This document shows, one piece after another, positions 42,214 to 51,592 of a stretch of DNA of 64,000 bases (positions are counted from its first letter, which is position 1; every line of letters starts with the position of its first letter). The notes under the pieces are model-generated. The model was not told the DNA's origin. It ran no database searches and saw only the letters and a list, made by a program, of their open reading frames with translations. The stretch lies in the NCBI GenBank assembly GCA_937868765.1, contig CALMNL010000004.1, positions 756,749 through 820,748 on the forward strand, given 5' to 3'. The position numbers and the translations under genes are program-made. Origin of the DNA: an uncultured Desulfatitalea sp. (GTDB taxonomy: Bacteria > Desulfobacterota > Desulfobacteria > Desulfobacterales > Desulfosarcinaceae).

Positions 42214-43782
42214 ATGAACGCAGGCGACCTCATTCTGTCCATCGACAACGGCACCCAGAGCCTCAAGGCCATGGTGTTCGATCTCAACGGCCGGATGCGG
42301 GCCAAGGCCCAGGTTCCCTTTGAGCCCTACGTGGCGCCCCAGCCGGGCTGGGCCGAGCAGGACCCGGCGCTTTTCTGGCAGTCGCTGTGCACGGCCTGCC
42401 GGCGCCTCTGGCAGGACAATGCCGGGCTCAAGGATTCCCTGGCCGGGGTGGCCTTGACCACCCAGCGGGCCACGGTGGTGCCCATGGGGGCCGACGGCCT
42501 CCCCCTGCGGCCGGCCATCCTGTGGCTGGACCAGCGCAAGGCCCGCGGCCTGCCGCCCCTGGGCGGGATCTGGGGCTGGATCTTCCGGCTGGCCGGCCTG
42601 AGCGGCACCATCAACTACCTGCGGGCCGAGGCCGAGGCCAACTGGCTGTTCCAGCACGAGGGCGACGTCTGGCGCCGCATCCACAAATTTTTGCTGCTCT
42701 CGGGCTATCTCACCTACCGGCTCACCGGTGAATACGTGGATTCGGTGGGGTGCCAGGTGGGCTACATCCCCTTCAACTACAAACTGCTGCACTGGGCCCG
42801 CTGGTGGGACTGGCACTGGCAGGTGCTGCCGCTGCGGCCGCCGCTGCTGCCCACCCTACAGCCGCCGGCCACGGTGCTGGGGCAGATCAGCCGCCGGGCC
42901 GCCGACGAGACCGGCATTCCGGCCGGCCTGCCGCTGGTGGCCGCCGCGGCCGACAAGGCCTGCGAGGTGATCGGCTCCGGGGCCCTGGAGAACCACATCG
43001 GCTGCCTGAGCTACGGCACCACGGCCACCATCAACGTCACCCACCGGCGCTACGTCGAGCCCATCCGCCTGCTGCCCTCCTATCCGGCGGCCGTGCCCGG
43101 CCACTTCAACGTGGAGGTGGAGGTCTACCGGGGCTACTGGATGGTCGAGTGGTTCAAGCAGCAGTTCGGCCACTGCGAGCAGCAGGAGGCGGCCCGCAAG
43201 GGGGTCCGGCCCGAAGAGCTCTTCGAGCAGTTCCTGGAGCAGGCGCCGCCGGGGGCCATGGGCCTGATGCTGCAGCCCTACTGGACCCCGGGGCTCAAGT
43301 TTCCGGGGCCCGAGGCCAAGGGCGCCGTCATCGGCTTCGGCGACGTGCACACCCGGGCCCACCTCTACCGCAGCATCCTCGAAGGGCTGGCCTATGCCCT
43401 GCGCGAAGGCCGCGAACGGCTGGAACGGCGCACCCGCACGCCCATCACCACGCTGCGAGTCTCGGGCGGCGGCTCCCAGAGCGACCAGGCCCTGCAGCTC
43501 ACCGCCGATATCTTCGGCCTGCCCACGGCCCGGCCCCATCTCTACGAAACCGCCGGCCTGGGCGCGGCCATCGACGCCGCCGTGGGCCTGGGGTTCTACA
43601 CCGACTTCACTTCCGCGGTCCAGGCCATGACCCGCACCGGACGGCTCTTCGAACCCGATCCCGTGAACCAGCGCCAGTACGAGCGGCTCTACCGGGAGGT
43701 CTACAAGCAGATGTACAAGCGGCTGCAGCCGCTCTATGCCAAGATCCGCGACATCACCGGGTACCCGCCGCGCGCCGATTGA
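42214..43782 (+). CDS. FGGY-family carbohydrate kinase
   Basis: A 522-residue sugar/polyol kinase. The ATP-side N-terminal motif is [19 protein letters not shown], the substrate loop is [15 protein letters not shown], and the FGGY signature region near the C-terminus contains [20 protein letters not shown]. It is close to but distinct from glycerol kinase; xylulokinase-like substrates are also possible. GGAAGG precedes the ATG. The position after glpD and opposite an AGPS-like gene favours glycerol or an alkylglycerol as substrate, an inference. Confidence 0.88.
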   Translation: MNAGDLILSIDNGTQSLKAMVFDLNGRMRAKAQVPFEPYVAPQPGWAEQDPALFWQSLCTACRRLWQDNAGLKDSLAGVALTTQRATVVPMGADGLPLRPAILWLDQRKARGLPPLGGIWGWIFRLAGLSGTINYLRAEAEANWLFQHEGDVWRRIHKFLLLSGYLTYRLTGEYVDSVGCQVGYIPFNYKLLHWARWWDWHWQVLPLRPPLLPTLQPPATVLGQISRRAADETGIPAGLPLVAAAADKACEVIGSGALENHIGCLSYGTTATINVTHRRYVEPIRLLPSYPAAVPGHFNVEVEVYRGYWMVEWFKQQFGHCEQQEAARKGVRPEELFEQFLEQAPPGAMGLMLQPYWTPGLKFPGPEAKGAVIGFGDVHTRAHLYRSILEGLAYALREGRERLERRTRTPITTLRVSGGGSQSDQALQLTADIFGLPTARPHLYETAGLGAAIDAAVGLGFYTDFTSAVQAMTRTGRLFEPDPVNQRQYERLYREVYKQMYKRLQPLYAKIRDITGYPPRAD

Positions 43783-43802
43783 CGCCGGCGGGGGAGTAAA
43801 GC

Positions 43803-44267
43803 ATGACCCCCATCCATCTGCTGCTGGTCGACGACGAACAGGGCTTCGTGGAGCCCCTGGCCAAGCGCCTGGCCTACCGGGACTTGCGAGTGGACTTCGT
43901 GCTCGGCGGGCAAGAGGCCCTGGACTATCTACAGGCCAATCACGATGTCGACGTGGTGCTGCTGGACATCAAGATGCCGGGGCTGGACGGGCTGGAGACC
44001 CTGCGGCGCATCCTCGCGCTGCGGCCGCTGGTGGAGACCATCATGCTCACGGCCCACGGCACCGTGGCCACGGCCGTGGAAGCCTTGCGGGAGGGGGCGC
44101 GGGATTTTCTGATGAAGCCGTGCGACCTGGAAGCGCTGACGGCCAAGGTCCGGGAGGCGGCGCGGCGCAAGCGGGAGCGCGAGCGGCGAATCGCCGATGT
44201 GCGTACGCGGCCCTACATCACCGACCGGGAGAAGGCGGCCTTGATCGCGAAGATTCTGGCTTCTTGA
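43803..44267 (+). CDS. Response regulator receiver protein
   Basis: A 154-residue receiver with a short basic tail. The acidic pair is in LLLVDDEQGF, the phospho-acceptor in VVLLDIKMPGLDGLE, the threonine in TIMLTAHGT and the lysine in DFLMKPCD. The tail after residue 125 is rich in Arg/Lys (RRKRERERR) and has no output domain. A GGGGGAG site precedes ATG 43803. It follows the FGGY kinase by 20 bp, so it may share its transcript, although a functional link is not evident. No cognate kinase adjoins it. Confidence 0.9.
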   Translation: MTPIHLLLVDDEQGFVEPLAKRLAYRDLRVDFVLGGQEALDYLQANHDVDVVLLDIKMPGLDGLETLRRILALRPLVETIMLTAHGTVATAVEALREGARDFLMKPCDLEALTAKVREAARRKRERERRIADVRTRPYITDREKAALIAKILAS

Positions 44268-44329
44268 AAGACCTCCCGGGCGCGCCCCGCTTCTCTTCTT
44301 CCCTTTTCCGCATCGCGCGCCGCCTGGGC

Positions 44330-45415
44330 TCAGACCCGCGCGAACTTGGCGCGGTCTTTCTCGAAGGCCGCAATGATCTCGTCGGTGAGCGTCGGCCGGA
44401 TCTGGGGCAGAATCTGCTGGAGGGTGGCGGTGTTGACTTTGAAATCGGTCTGGCCGGCCAGCTCCAGCTCGAAGGCGTACTGGGCCACCTGCTGGAAAAA
44501 GTATTCGATGTCGGCCGGGGTGAAGCGCGCCGTATGCTCCACCAGCCAGGCCATGTCGATGTCGCCGGCGTTGATGCGGGCGATGTAGTAGTTGAGGATC
44601 GTCAGGCGCTCGTCGTCGTTGAGGCCGCCCACGGGGATGATGCAGTCGAAGCGGCCCGGCCGCAGCAGGGCCGCGTCCAGCTGGTGGATGTAATTGGTGG
44701 CGCACACCAGCAGGATGCGATTGCCCTGGCTCTTGAGCAGCGGCACCTGTTTGAGCAGCTCGTTGGTGATGGATTTGTCGGTGCGGCTGGCGCTGTCGCG
44801 ACTGCCGGCGATCTCTTCGAACTCGTCGATGAAGATCACGGCTTCTTCCAGGTTGCGCGCCTTCTCCATGATGGTCCGCAGGTTGGCGCCCACCTTCTCC
44901 ACCCCATCCACCATGAGCATGCTGGGCACGATTTCGATGTAATGCCAGGAGAGCACGCCGGCGATGGCCTTGACGAAGTGGGTCTTGCCCGTGCCCGGCG
45001 GACCGAAGAAGATGATGGTCTTGGGTGGAATCACGCCGTGTTTGGCGGCCAGTTCGGGCTGGGTGAGCGGCAGGATGATGCGCCGCTGGACCAGTTGCTT
45101 GGGCGGTTGCGAGTCGGAAATCGTATCCCAGATTTTGCGGCCGATGGTCTGGGCCCCCAGGCTGTTGAGCAGATCCTTGCGCTTGTAAGCCAGGTACTCG
45201 TTGACGGCCTGTTCCATGTTGTCCACGAAATCCACGCCGGCCGTGCGCAGCCCCACGTCCCGGCCGAGCTTTTCGGAAAGCAGCCACTTGTGCTGGAGAA
45301 TCTTGGGCCACAGATCCACGGCGATTTCCGGATCGAACTTGACGCCGCTGATCTCGAAAATCTTGCTGACGCATGCCTCCGGCGTGGACTCTTCAATGCA
45401 ACTGTCTTCTGTCAT
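44330..45415 (-). CDS. AAA+ ATPase (FtsH/p97-type core)
   Basis: A 361-residue single-domain AAA ATPase. Walker A is FFGPPGTGKTHFVKAIAG, Walker B is AVIFIDEFEEIAG, sensor 1 is LLVCATNYIHQLD, and the arginine-finger/SRH segment is ALLRPGRFDCIIPV. The first ~120 residues are a helical N-domain of no recognised type. No protease domain follows. ATG 45415 lies 7 bp after GGGAGG. It is divergent from the dihydrolipoyl-dehydrogenase-like gene across 181 bp, possibly co-regulated. Likely a hexameric protein-remodelling factor; the target is unknown. Confidence 0.9.
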   Translation of the reverse strand: MTEDSCIEESTPEACVSKIFEISGVKFDPEIAVDLWPKILQHKWLLSEKLGRDVGLRTAGVDFVDNMEQAVNEYLAYKRKDLLNSLGAQTIGRKIWDTISDSQPPKQLVQRRIILPLTQPELAAKHGVIPPKTIIFFGPPGTGKTHFVKAIAGVLSWHYIEIVPSMLMVDGVEKVGANLRTIMEKARNLEEAVIFIDEFEEIAGSRDSASRTDKSITNELLKQVPLLKSQGNRILLVCATNYIHQLDAALLRPGRFDCIIPVGGLNDDERLTILNYYIARINAGDIDMAWLVEHTARFTPADIEYFFQQVAQYAFELELAGQTDFKVNTATLQQILPQIRPTLTDEIIAAFEKDRAKFARV

Positions 45416-45596
45416 CGGAGACCTCCCTCGCAGGGCCGGAGGGAAAGGGCAGCCGCCGCCTCCGGCGTTGTCGCTGAGCAGGGGACTATACCCCCGAATC
45501 GTGCGCTTGGCAAACCCTCGCGGCCGTCGGCCCCGGGCCCCCTTGCACCCGGGCCAAAAGCTGTTAGAATTCCGGGAATAACGAAAGGATGGGACC

Positions 45597-47096
45597 ATGA
45601 TCGCTGAACCGGAAAAGTTCGATCTGTGCATCCTGGGCGCCGGGCCGGGCGGCTACGCCGGCGCCATCCGGGCCGTCGACGCCGGCCGCACGGTGTGCCT
45701 GGTGGAGGGCGACGAAATCGGCGGCACGGGGGTCAAATGGGGCGCTCTGGCCTCCAAGACCATGTGGGAGCTGGCCAAGGATTTCGCCATCGCCTCCAAG
45801 ACCGACCGCGGCTTTCGCTGCACCGATCTGAAGGTGGATTACCAGGCGGTGCGCGACACGGTCATCGAGGCGGTCAAGGAAAAGCAGTACCAGATGCTTT
45901 CGCAGCTGGAGACGTTCGCCCACGGCCGCTGGAAGGGGCCCGGCACCATCGTCTACCTGCGCGGCTGGGGCCGTTTCCAGGATGCCGGCCATGTGGCGGT
46001 GGCCCTGGCCGGCGGGGGCGAGAAGATCGTGGCCGCCGACCATTTCCTGATCTGCACCGGCTCCAGGCCGCGACCGTTTGCCCACATCCCCGTGGACCAG
46101 ACACGGATCTTCGATTCCGACGGCATCCTGGGCCTCAAGCGCTTTCCCCGGCGCCTGATGATCATCGGTGCCGGCGTCACCGGCTGCGAATACGCCACCA
46201 TCTTCGCCAACTTCGGCCAGACCCAGGTGTTCCTGGCCGACCACCAGGAACGGGTGATCCCGTTCGAAGACGAGGATGTCAGCGAGTATGTGAGCCGCAA
46301 CCTGGAGCAGCGGGGGGTCAAGATCTTCCACTCGGTCCAGCTGCGCGACATCCTGCAAAAGCCCGATCACCTGGAGGTGGTCCTCGATTTCGCCGACGGC
46401 CACGCCACGGTGGTGGAGGTGGATGCGGTGTTGATCTCCATCGGCCGGGAACCCAATATCCGCAACCTGGATCTGGACCGCGTGGGCATCCGGCCGGACA
46501 AGGGCGGCTACCTGGATTGCGACCCCCACGGCTGCGTACGCGCGAACATCTATGCCGCCGGCGACGTCACCCACCGGCCGGCCCTGGTGAACATGGCGGT
46601 GATGGAGAGCCGCCACGCGGTCAAACACATGTTCCGGCTGCCCACTCAGTCGCTGGCCTTCCCCAACATGTCCACGGTGATGTTCTTCTATCCGGCCGTG
46701 GCCGCCGTGGGCCTGCACGAGCGGGAGTGCCGGCGGCGCAATATCCCCTACCGCGTGGCCACCTATTCCAACGCCCTGCTGCCCCGGGCCATCGCCATGC
46801 GCGCGGCCAGCGGATTCGTCAAGATCATCGTGCGCGACGACGAGTCCCAGCAGATCCTGGGCATGCGCGCGGCCGGCCCCCAGGTGTCGAGCACCATCAT
46901 GTCCATCGCCCTGCTCATCGACCAGGAGAAGAACGCCCTCAACGTGCTCGAAGCCATGTTCCCCCACCCCACCATGTCCGAAAGCATCCAGGAGTGCCTG
47001 CGCCTGCTGCTCAACAAGTCCATCTACAAGCCCGAGGCCTTCCCGGACCTGTTGCGCATCCGGCGCTGGAGCCCGGACGAGGGGTTTGTGGAATAG
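45597..47096 (+). CDS. Dihydrolipoyl-dehydrogenase-like flavoprotein lacking both redox cysteines
   Basis: A 499-residue class-I pyridine nucleotide-disulfide oxidoreductase by fold. FAD binding is at LCILGAGPGGYAGAIRAVDAG, the NAD-binding loop is MIIGAGVTGCEYATIFANFG, and the second FAD segment is NIYAAGDVTHRPALVNMA. The active-site block reads GGTGVKWGALASK instead of GGTCLNxGCIPSK, so both half-cystines are missing (Gly45, Ala50). The C-terminal interface keeps HPTMSES of the HPT motif. It therefore cannot do disulfide exchange; a transhydrogenase- or diaphorase-like role is possible. The ATG is preceded by AAAGGATGGG. Confidence 0.87.
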   Translation: MIAEPEKFDLCILGAGPGGYAGAIRAVDAGRTVCLVEGDEIGGTGVKWGALASKTMWELAKDFAIASKTDRGFRCTDLKVDYQAVRDTVIEAVKEKQYQMLSQLETFAHGRWKGPGTIVYLRGWGRFQDAGHVAVALAGGGEKIVAADHFLICTGSRPRPFAHIPVDQTRIFDSDGILGLKRFPRRLMIIGAGVTGCEYATIFANFGQTQVFLADHQERVIPFEDEDVSEYVSRNLEQRGVKIFHSVQLRDILQKPDHLEVVLDFADGHATVVEVDAVLISIGREPNIRNLDLDRVGIRPDKGGYLDCDPHGCVRANIYAAGDVTHRPALVNMAVMESRHAVKHMFRLPTQSLAFPNMSTVMFFYPAVAAVGLHERECRRRNIPYRVATYSNALLPRAIAMRAASGFVKIIVRDDESQQILGMRAAGPQVSSTIMSIALLIDQEKNALNVLEAMFPHPTMSESIQECLRLLLNKSIYKPEAFPDLLRIRRWSPDEGFVE

Positions 47097-47118
47097 GCGT
47101 GGCCCGCTTGCCGACAAC

Positions 47119-47652
47119 CTATTTCCCGAGCGGTTCCAGTTCGGGGGTTCCGTCGGCCGGGGCGGGCTTGACGGGTATCGCCGGCGTGCCGACGGGACCG
47201 TAGAGCTCCACGGGCGCGGGGGTGGGCTTGGGCGGCTTCGGCGTGGCGGTCGGTGCCGGATGGGATTCCTGGGGCGCGGGCGCCCTCCTGGGCATGGGCC
47301 GACGGGTGACCAGCAGTTCCTCGGGAATGCGGATGGCGTTACCGATGCGGATGTAACGCGGTTCGACATCGGGATTGGCCTCGGCGATGCGCTTCCAGTT
47401 CTCGCCGTCGCCCGTATACCAGCGGGCGATGGCCATGTAGGTTTCACCCTCTTCCCGCACGACGTGGGTAAGGAATTTGGGTGCCGGCGGTGGGGGGGTA
47501 GGCGTGGCCGCGGGCAGGTCCATGGGCAGGATCTCCCGGGCAAGCGCTTCGTCCGTGGGTTGTTTCAGGTCGGGCGAACCGCCGCATCCTGCGAGAAAAG
47601 CCAGCATCCAGATCGACAGCGCCAGGCATTTGGTCGCTTTGCCCGCCATCAT
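47119..47652 (-). CDS. LysM-domain lipoprotein
   Basis: A 177-residue lipoprotein (signal ends LAFLAGC, Cys23) with one LysM peptidoglycan-binding motif (HVVREEGETYMAIARWYTGD ... IRIGNAIRIPEELL). It is flanked by Pro/Ala-rich, probably disordered segments. Two in-frame ATGs (47652, 47649) overlap the stop of the upstream ExeA-like gene, so translation is coupled. It probably anchors or positions that ATPase-containing system at the cell wall. Confidence 0.85.
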   Translation of the reverse strand: MMAGKATKCLALSIWMLAFLAGCGGSPDLKQPTDEALAREILPMDLPAATPTPPPPAPKFLTHVVREEGETYMAIARWYTGDGENWKRIAEANPDVEPRYIRIGNAIRIPEELLVTRRPMPRRAPAPQESHPAPTATPKPPKPTPAPVELYGPVGTPAIPVKPAPADGTPELEPLGK

Positions 47653-49514
47653 TGCGTCCCCCGCGCTCCACTCTTCAGGGCTTTGAGGTAGGCTTGCGCT
47701 CTCTCGTTATCGGGCCGGACGGCCAGCGCCGCTTCCAGGGAGGCCACGCTCTCCTTGCGCTTGCCGAGTTTCTGCTGCACCACGGCCAGGTTGAAGAGCG
47801 CCTTGTCCAGAAATTCCGGCTTCAGGGCCACCACGCGTTTGAACATCTGTTCGGCCTTGGCCGGTGCGTCGTCGGCGGCGTAGATGAAGCCCAGGTTGTA
47901 AAGCGCCTCCGCGGAGTCGGGCGCAAGGCGGATGGCGGCCTGGTAGTGTTCCACGGCCTGGGGATACTCCTGGGAACGGGTATAGAGGTGACCCAGTTGG
48001 AGATGGGCCGCTGCATTCGATGGATCGACGGCCGCGGCCTTTAGCAAAAGCTTGCGCGCTTCCAGGGGCGAGGATTCCACCATCTGGTCGGCGCGCCCCA
48101 CCAGGGCCCTGGCGTACAGGGAGGCCTCCCCGGCACCGGGGCCATTGCTTTCGAGCAGGGAAATGGCGCCCTGGTAGTCGTGCCGGTCCATCAGGTTGGC
48201 GGCCAGGGCCGGGACCGATGGCGGTGCGGTGGTGACGGGCGCTCCAGCACCCGGCGGGCCGGCGGCCTTGGGGGGTGTCGCCGTTTGCGTCGTCATGGGG
48301 CGGCTCGCCTGGACCTGGGGTTGGGACGCCTGCGTTCCGGCCGGCCCCGACACGCGAGCCGCCTTTTCCAGCTCCAATTCGTTGGAGCGCAGGGTGTTCC
48401 AGCCGTCGATCACCAGCCAGGCGATGACAGCCACCGCAACGACCACGGTCCAGGCCCGCTTCTGCCCCAGAATGTGGGCGCCGACGCCGCGGATCCAGGC
48501 GCCGAGCAGGGAAGGCGTCGCGGCCAGGTTGAACCTCTGGCCCGCACCGGTCCGATCGCCCCCGAAACGCTTGATCAGCGCATCTCTTGCGGCCGCCGGC
48601 CAGCGCCGCAGCCGTTCGGCCCAGGGCCGCTGCCGCCACTCTTCGGCCCAGGTCCAGCGCCAGTCGCTGAAGAAGATGCCGAAAAGTTTGGCCAGCGGGC
48701 CCGGCACCGGGTCGATGCGCCGCATCTCCCGGGCGCACTCGCGGATCACCCGGGCGTTGACCTGGCTCAGGTCCTGGACGTAACCGGTGAGCAGGGCCCG
48801 GTCGCACAGTTTGTTGATCAGGCGGGGGCAGCCCCGCGTATATCCGTAGATCGCCGCGATGGCATGGCTGGAGAACAGCCGCCGGGAGCAGCCGGCCACC
48901 CGCAGTCGGTGCAGGATGTAGGTTTGGGTCTCCTGGGCCGACAGGGGCCGCAGATGGTAGAAAAGGGTCACGCGCTGGCGCAGCGCCCGACAGGCGGAGG
49001 AACGCAGCTTGTGCAGCAGCTCGGTCTGGCCCACGAAAAAGATATTGATCAGCTTGGCGCCGTCCTGCTCCAGGTTGGAGAGCAGGCGGATCTCTTCCAG
49101 CACGTCGTTGGAGAGCCGGTGGGCCTCGTCGATGATCAGCAGCACGCGCCGGCCCTCGCCATGGGCCTTCTGGAGAAAAACCCTGAAGAAGTTGAGACAA
49201 TCGGCCCTGGTAGCCACTGCGGCCCCGGGATCGTAGCAATGAACGGTGTAGGTGAGGAACTCCAGCACGTCGAAGCCGGGCTGGTTGATGGTGGCCACGA
49301 TCACCCGTTCGTCGAGCATTTCCAGCAGGGCGTTGACCAGGGTGGTTTTGCCCGTGCCCACGGCGCCCACCAGGACCACGAAACCGTTGCCTTCGGAGAG
49401 ACCGTACTTGAAGTTGGCCAGGGCCTCCTGGTGATCGTTTCCCAGCCACAGAAAGCGCGGATCGGTGTTGATTTGAAAGGGCTTGGCCGTTAACAGGTAG
49501 TGAGAGAGGTACAT
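47649..49514 (-). CDS. ExeA/GspA-like AAA ATPase fused to TPR domain
   Basis: A 621-residue protein. The N-terminal ATPase has the ExeA start (LLTAKPFQINTDPRFLWLG), Walker A VLVGAVGTGKTTLVNALLE and Walker B VLLIIDEAHRLSNDVLEEIR. A single transmembrane helix follows near residue 355 (TVVVAVAVIAWLVIDGW). After an Ala/Pro/Thr linker the periplasmic part has at least four TPRs (AAAHLQLGHLYTRSQEYPQA, EALYNLGFIYAADDAPAKAE). ExeA-type proteins aid type II secretion or pilus secretin assembly through peptidoglycan. ATG 49514 is chosen by homology. The coupled LysM lipoprotein supports a cell-wall role. Confidence 0.87.
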   Translation of the reverse strand: MYLSHYLLTAKPFQINTDPRFLWLGNDHQEALANFKYGLSEGNGFVVLVGAVGTGKTTLVNALLEMLDERVIVATINQPGFDVLEFLTYTVHCYDPGAAVATRADCLNFFRVFLQKAHGEGRRVLLIIDEAHRLSNDVLEEIRLLSNLEQDGAKLINIFFVGQTELLHKLRSSACRALRQRVTLFYHLRPLSAQETQTYILHRLRVAGCSRRLFSSHAIAAIYGYTRGCPRLINKLCDRALLTGYVQDLSQVNARVIRECAREMRRIDPVPGPLAKLFGIFFSDWRWTWAEEWRQRPWAERLRRWPAAARDALIKRFGGDRTGAGQRFNLAATPSLLGAWIRGVGAHILGQKRAWTVVVAVAVIAWLVIDGWNTLRSNELELEKAARVSGPAGTQASQPQVQASRPMTTQTATPPKAAGPPGAGAPVTTAPPSVPALAANLMDRHDYQGAISLLESNGPGAGEASLYARALVGRADQMVESSPLEARKLLLKAAAVDPSNAAAHLQLGHLYTRSQEYPQAVEHYQAAIRLAPDSAEALYNLGFIYAADDAPAKAEQMFKRVVALKPEFLDKALFNLAVVQQKLGKRKESVASLEAALAVRPDNERAQAYLKALKSGARGTQ

Positions 49515-49599
49515 GGCCGTCGTTCCTTCGCGGCGAGATACTGCATCAGTCTTTGTATACACTTAAGATTCGGCCAGGTGCAAGCGCTTTTACTTCGCG

Positions 49600-51471
49600 C
49601 TAGGCATCGCCCAGCTCCGCCAGTTGGGCGGCCAGCTGGGCATCCAGGGCCTCTTTCCGGCTGTAGAGGCCCTCCAGTGAAGCAAACTTCTCATCGATGT
49701 TCTTCTGGCACTGGCGGATATCCTGGGAGAGCTGCTGGATGCGGCCGCCGTCCTTGGATTGGGCCGCGGCCACCATCTCGTCGTTGAGCCGGGCGAGCCG
49801 CCGCTCTTCGCTTTCGATGAACGCCTCGGTCTCGGCGATGGCCGTCTCCACAGGCTTGCGCAGCTTGGCGTTCTCGCCCACGATGGTCGAGCGCATGCGG
49901 CGCAGCTCTTTCTTGTTGCGTTTGGCCTCCTCGGCGGCAGGGGTCGCCGGCTCGGCGGCGCCCTTGGAGGGGGTTGCCGCGCCCGGTTCGTCGCCCCAGC
50001 CGCCCTTGTCCAGGAACTCCTGGTAGGTGCCGTCGAAGACCGTCACCCGGTCCTGGTGGAAGACCACCAGGCGCTGGGCCAGGGCGTGCAGGAACATCTC
50101 GTTGTGGGTCACCATGATCACGGCGCCGTCGAAGCTGTCGATGGCCGCCAGCAGGGCGTCGCACGACTCCATGTCCAGGTGGTTGCTGGGCTCGTCGAGC
50201 AGCAGCAGATTCAGCGGGGTGGCCAGCAGCTTGCCCAGCATGACCCGGGCCTTCTCGCCGCCGGAGAGCACCTCGATCTTCTTGAGCGCGTTGTCGCCGT
50301 CGAACATCATGGCGCCGCAGATGTTGCGGGCCCGCTGGCGGTCCAGGTCCGGGTGGCTGTGCAGGATCTCCTCCTCCACCGTATAGCGGTCGTTGAGCAC
50401 CTGGATATTGGTCTGCTCGTAAAAGCCGCTGGCCACGCCGGGATGGTAGACCACGCTGCCCGCGGCCGGGGCCAGCTTGCCGGCCAGCAGCTGCAGCAGG
50501 GTGGTCTTGCCCTTGCCGTTGGGGCCCACCACGCACATGCGCTCACCGGCGTGCAGCACGAAGTCCAGATCCTTGAACAGGGGCCGCCGGTGGGGGTAGG
50601 CGAAGCTCAGTTCGCGCACGGCCAGGGTCTGCTTGCCGCGGAAGGGCAGGTCGCGGAAGCTGAAATCCAGGTCGCGCAGCTGTTCCAGCTTCTGCTTCTT
50701 CTCCAGCTTGGCCAGGGCCTTGACCCGCGACTGCACCAGGCCGGCCAGGCGTGCCTTGGCCCGGAAGCGGGTGATGAACTGCTCGATCTCCTTGGTGCGC
50801 CGCTCGTCGTTGAGGCGCGTCTTCTCGAAGATCTCTTCGTCCTGGGCGATCTGGGAATAGTATTTCTCGGTGTCGCCGGCGATCTTGCGCACCTTCCGGC
50901 GGTGGATGCCCAGGGTGTGGGTGACGACACGGTCCATGAAGCCGCGGTCGTGGGTGATGACCATCAACTCCCGGGGCCAGGCGGTCAGGAAGCGCTCGAT
51001 CCAGCGGATGGAGGTGATGTCCAGGTAGTTGGTGGGCTCGTCGAGCAGCAGCAGGTCCGGTTCGGAGACCAGCACCTTGGCCAGGTTGAGGCGCACCTGG
51101 AACCCGCCCGAGAACTCCTTGGGGTGGCGCTTCAGGTCGGTCTGGCTGAAACCCAGGCCGGTCAGGATCTTCTCCACCTCCCAGTGGTGATCGGCCTTGG
51201 TGGGCGGCAGGCCCAGCATGCCCTCTTCCAGCACCGTCTCCCTGCTGAAGCTGATCTGCTGGCGCACATGCCCGATGCGGTAGCCCTTGGGAATGGCCAG
51301 GGCGCCGCCGTCGAACTCCTCTTCGCCCACCAGAATGCGGAACAACGTGGTCTTGCCGTGGCCGTTGCGCCCCACCAGCCCCACGCGCTCGCGGGCATTG
51401 ATCTTGAAGCTGATGGCGTCGAACAGGATCTGGCCGCCGTACGATTTGGTGAGGTTTTCCGCTGCGATCAT
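49600..51471 (-). CDS. ABC-F family ATP-binding protein
   Basis: A 623-residue soluble protein with two ABC domains and no membrane segment. Walker A motifs are [10 protein letters not shown] (first) and [10 protein letters not shown] (second). Signature loops are [15 protein letters not shown] and [15 protein letters not shown]. Walker B motifs end in DEPTNYLD and DEPSNHLD. The linker between domains ([20 protein letters not shown]) is the ABC-F interdomain arm. The C-terminus is a Lys/Glu-rich coiled coil like Uup. ABC-F proteins act on ribosomes; whether this is housekeeping (Uup/YheS-like) or antibiotic-protective cannot be decided. Confidence 0.93.
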   Translation of the reverse strand: MIAAENLTKSYGGQILFDAISFKINARERVGLVGRNGHGKTTLFRILVGEEEFDGGALAIPKGYRIGHVRQQISFSRETVLEEGMLGLPPTKADHHWEVEKILTGLGFSQTDLKRHPKEFSGGFQVRLNLAKVLVSEPDLLLLDEPTNYLDITSIRWIERFLTAWPRELMVITHDRGFMDRVVTHTLGIHRRKVRKIAGDTEKYYSQIAQDEEIFEKTRLNDERRTKEIEQFITRFRAKARLAGLVQSRVKALAKLEKKQKLEQLRDLDFSFRDLPFRGKQTLAVRELSFAYPHRRPLFKDLDFVLHAGERMCVVGPNGKGKTTLLQLLAGKLAPAAGSVVYHPGVASGFYEQTNIQVLNDRYTVEEEILHSHPDLDRQRARNICGAMMFDGDNALKKIEVLSGGEKARVMLGKLLATPLNLLLLDEPSNHLDMESCDALLAAIDSFDGAVIMVTHNEMFLHALAQRLVVFHQDRVTVFDGTYQEFLDKGGWGDEPGAATPSKGAAEPATPAAEEAKRNKKELRRMRSTIVGENAKLRKPVETAIAETEAFIESEERRLARLNDEMVAAAQSKDGGRIQQLSQDIRQCQKNIDEKFASLEGLYSRKEALDAQLAAQLAELGDA

Positions 51472-51592
51472 GGGCTTTTCGATACAGTCAAAGGATCATG
51501 CCGGACAACTCGAACGGCTTATGTATCGCACGACGGCGGCGAAATAAAGCCCTTTGAAGGATCGCGGCCATTCGGATCGCGGGCGATCATGC

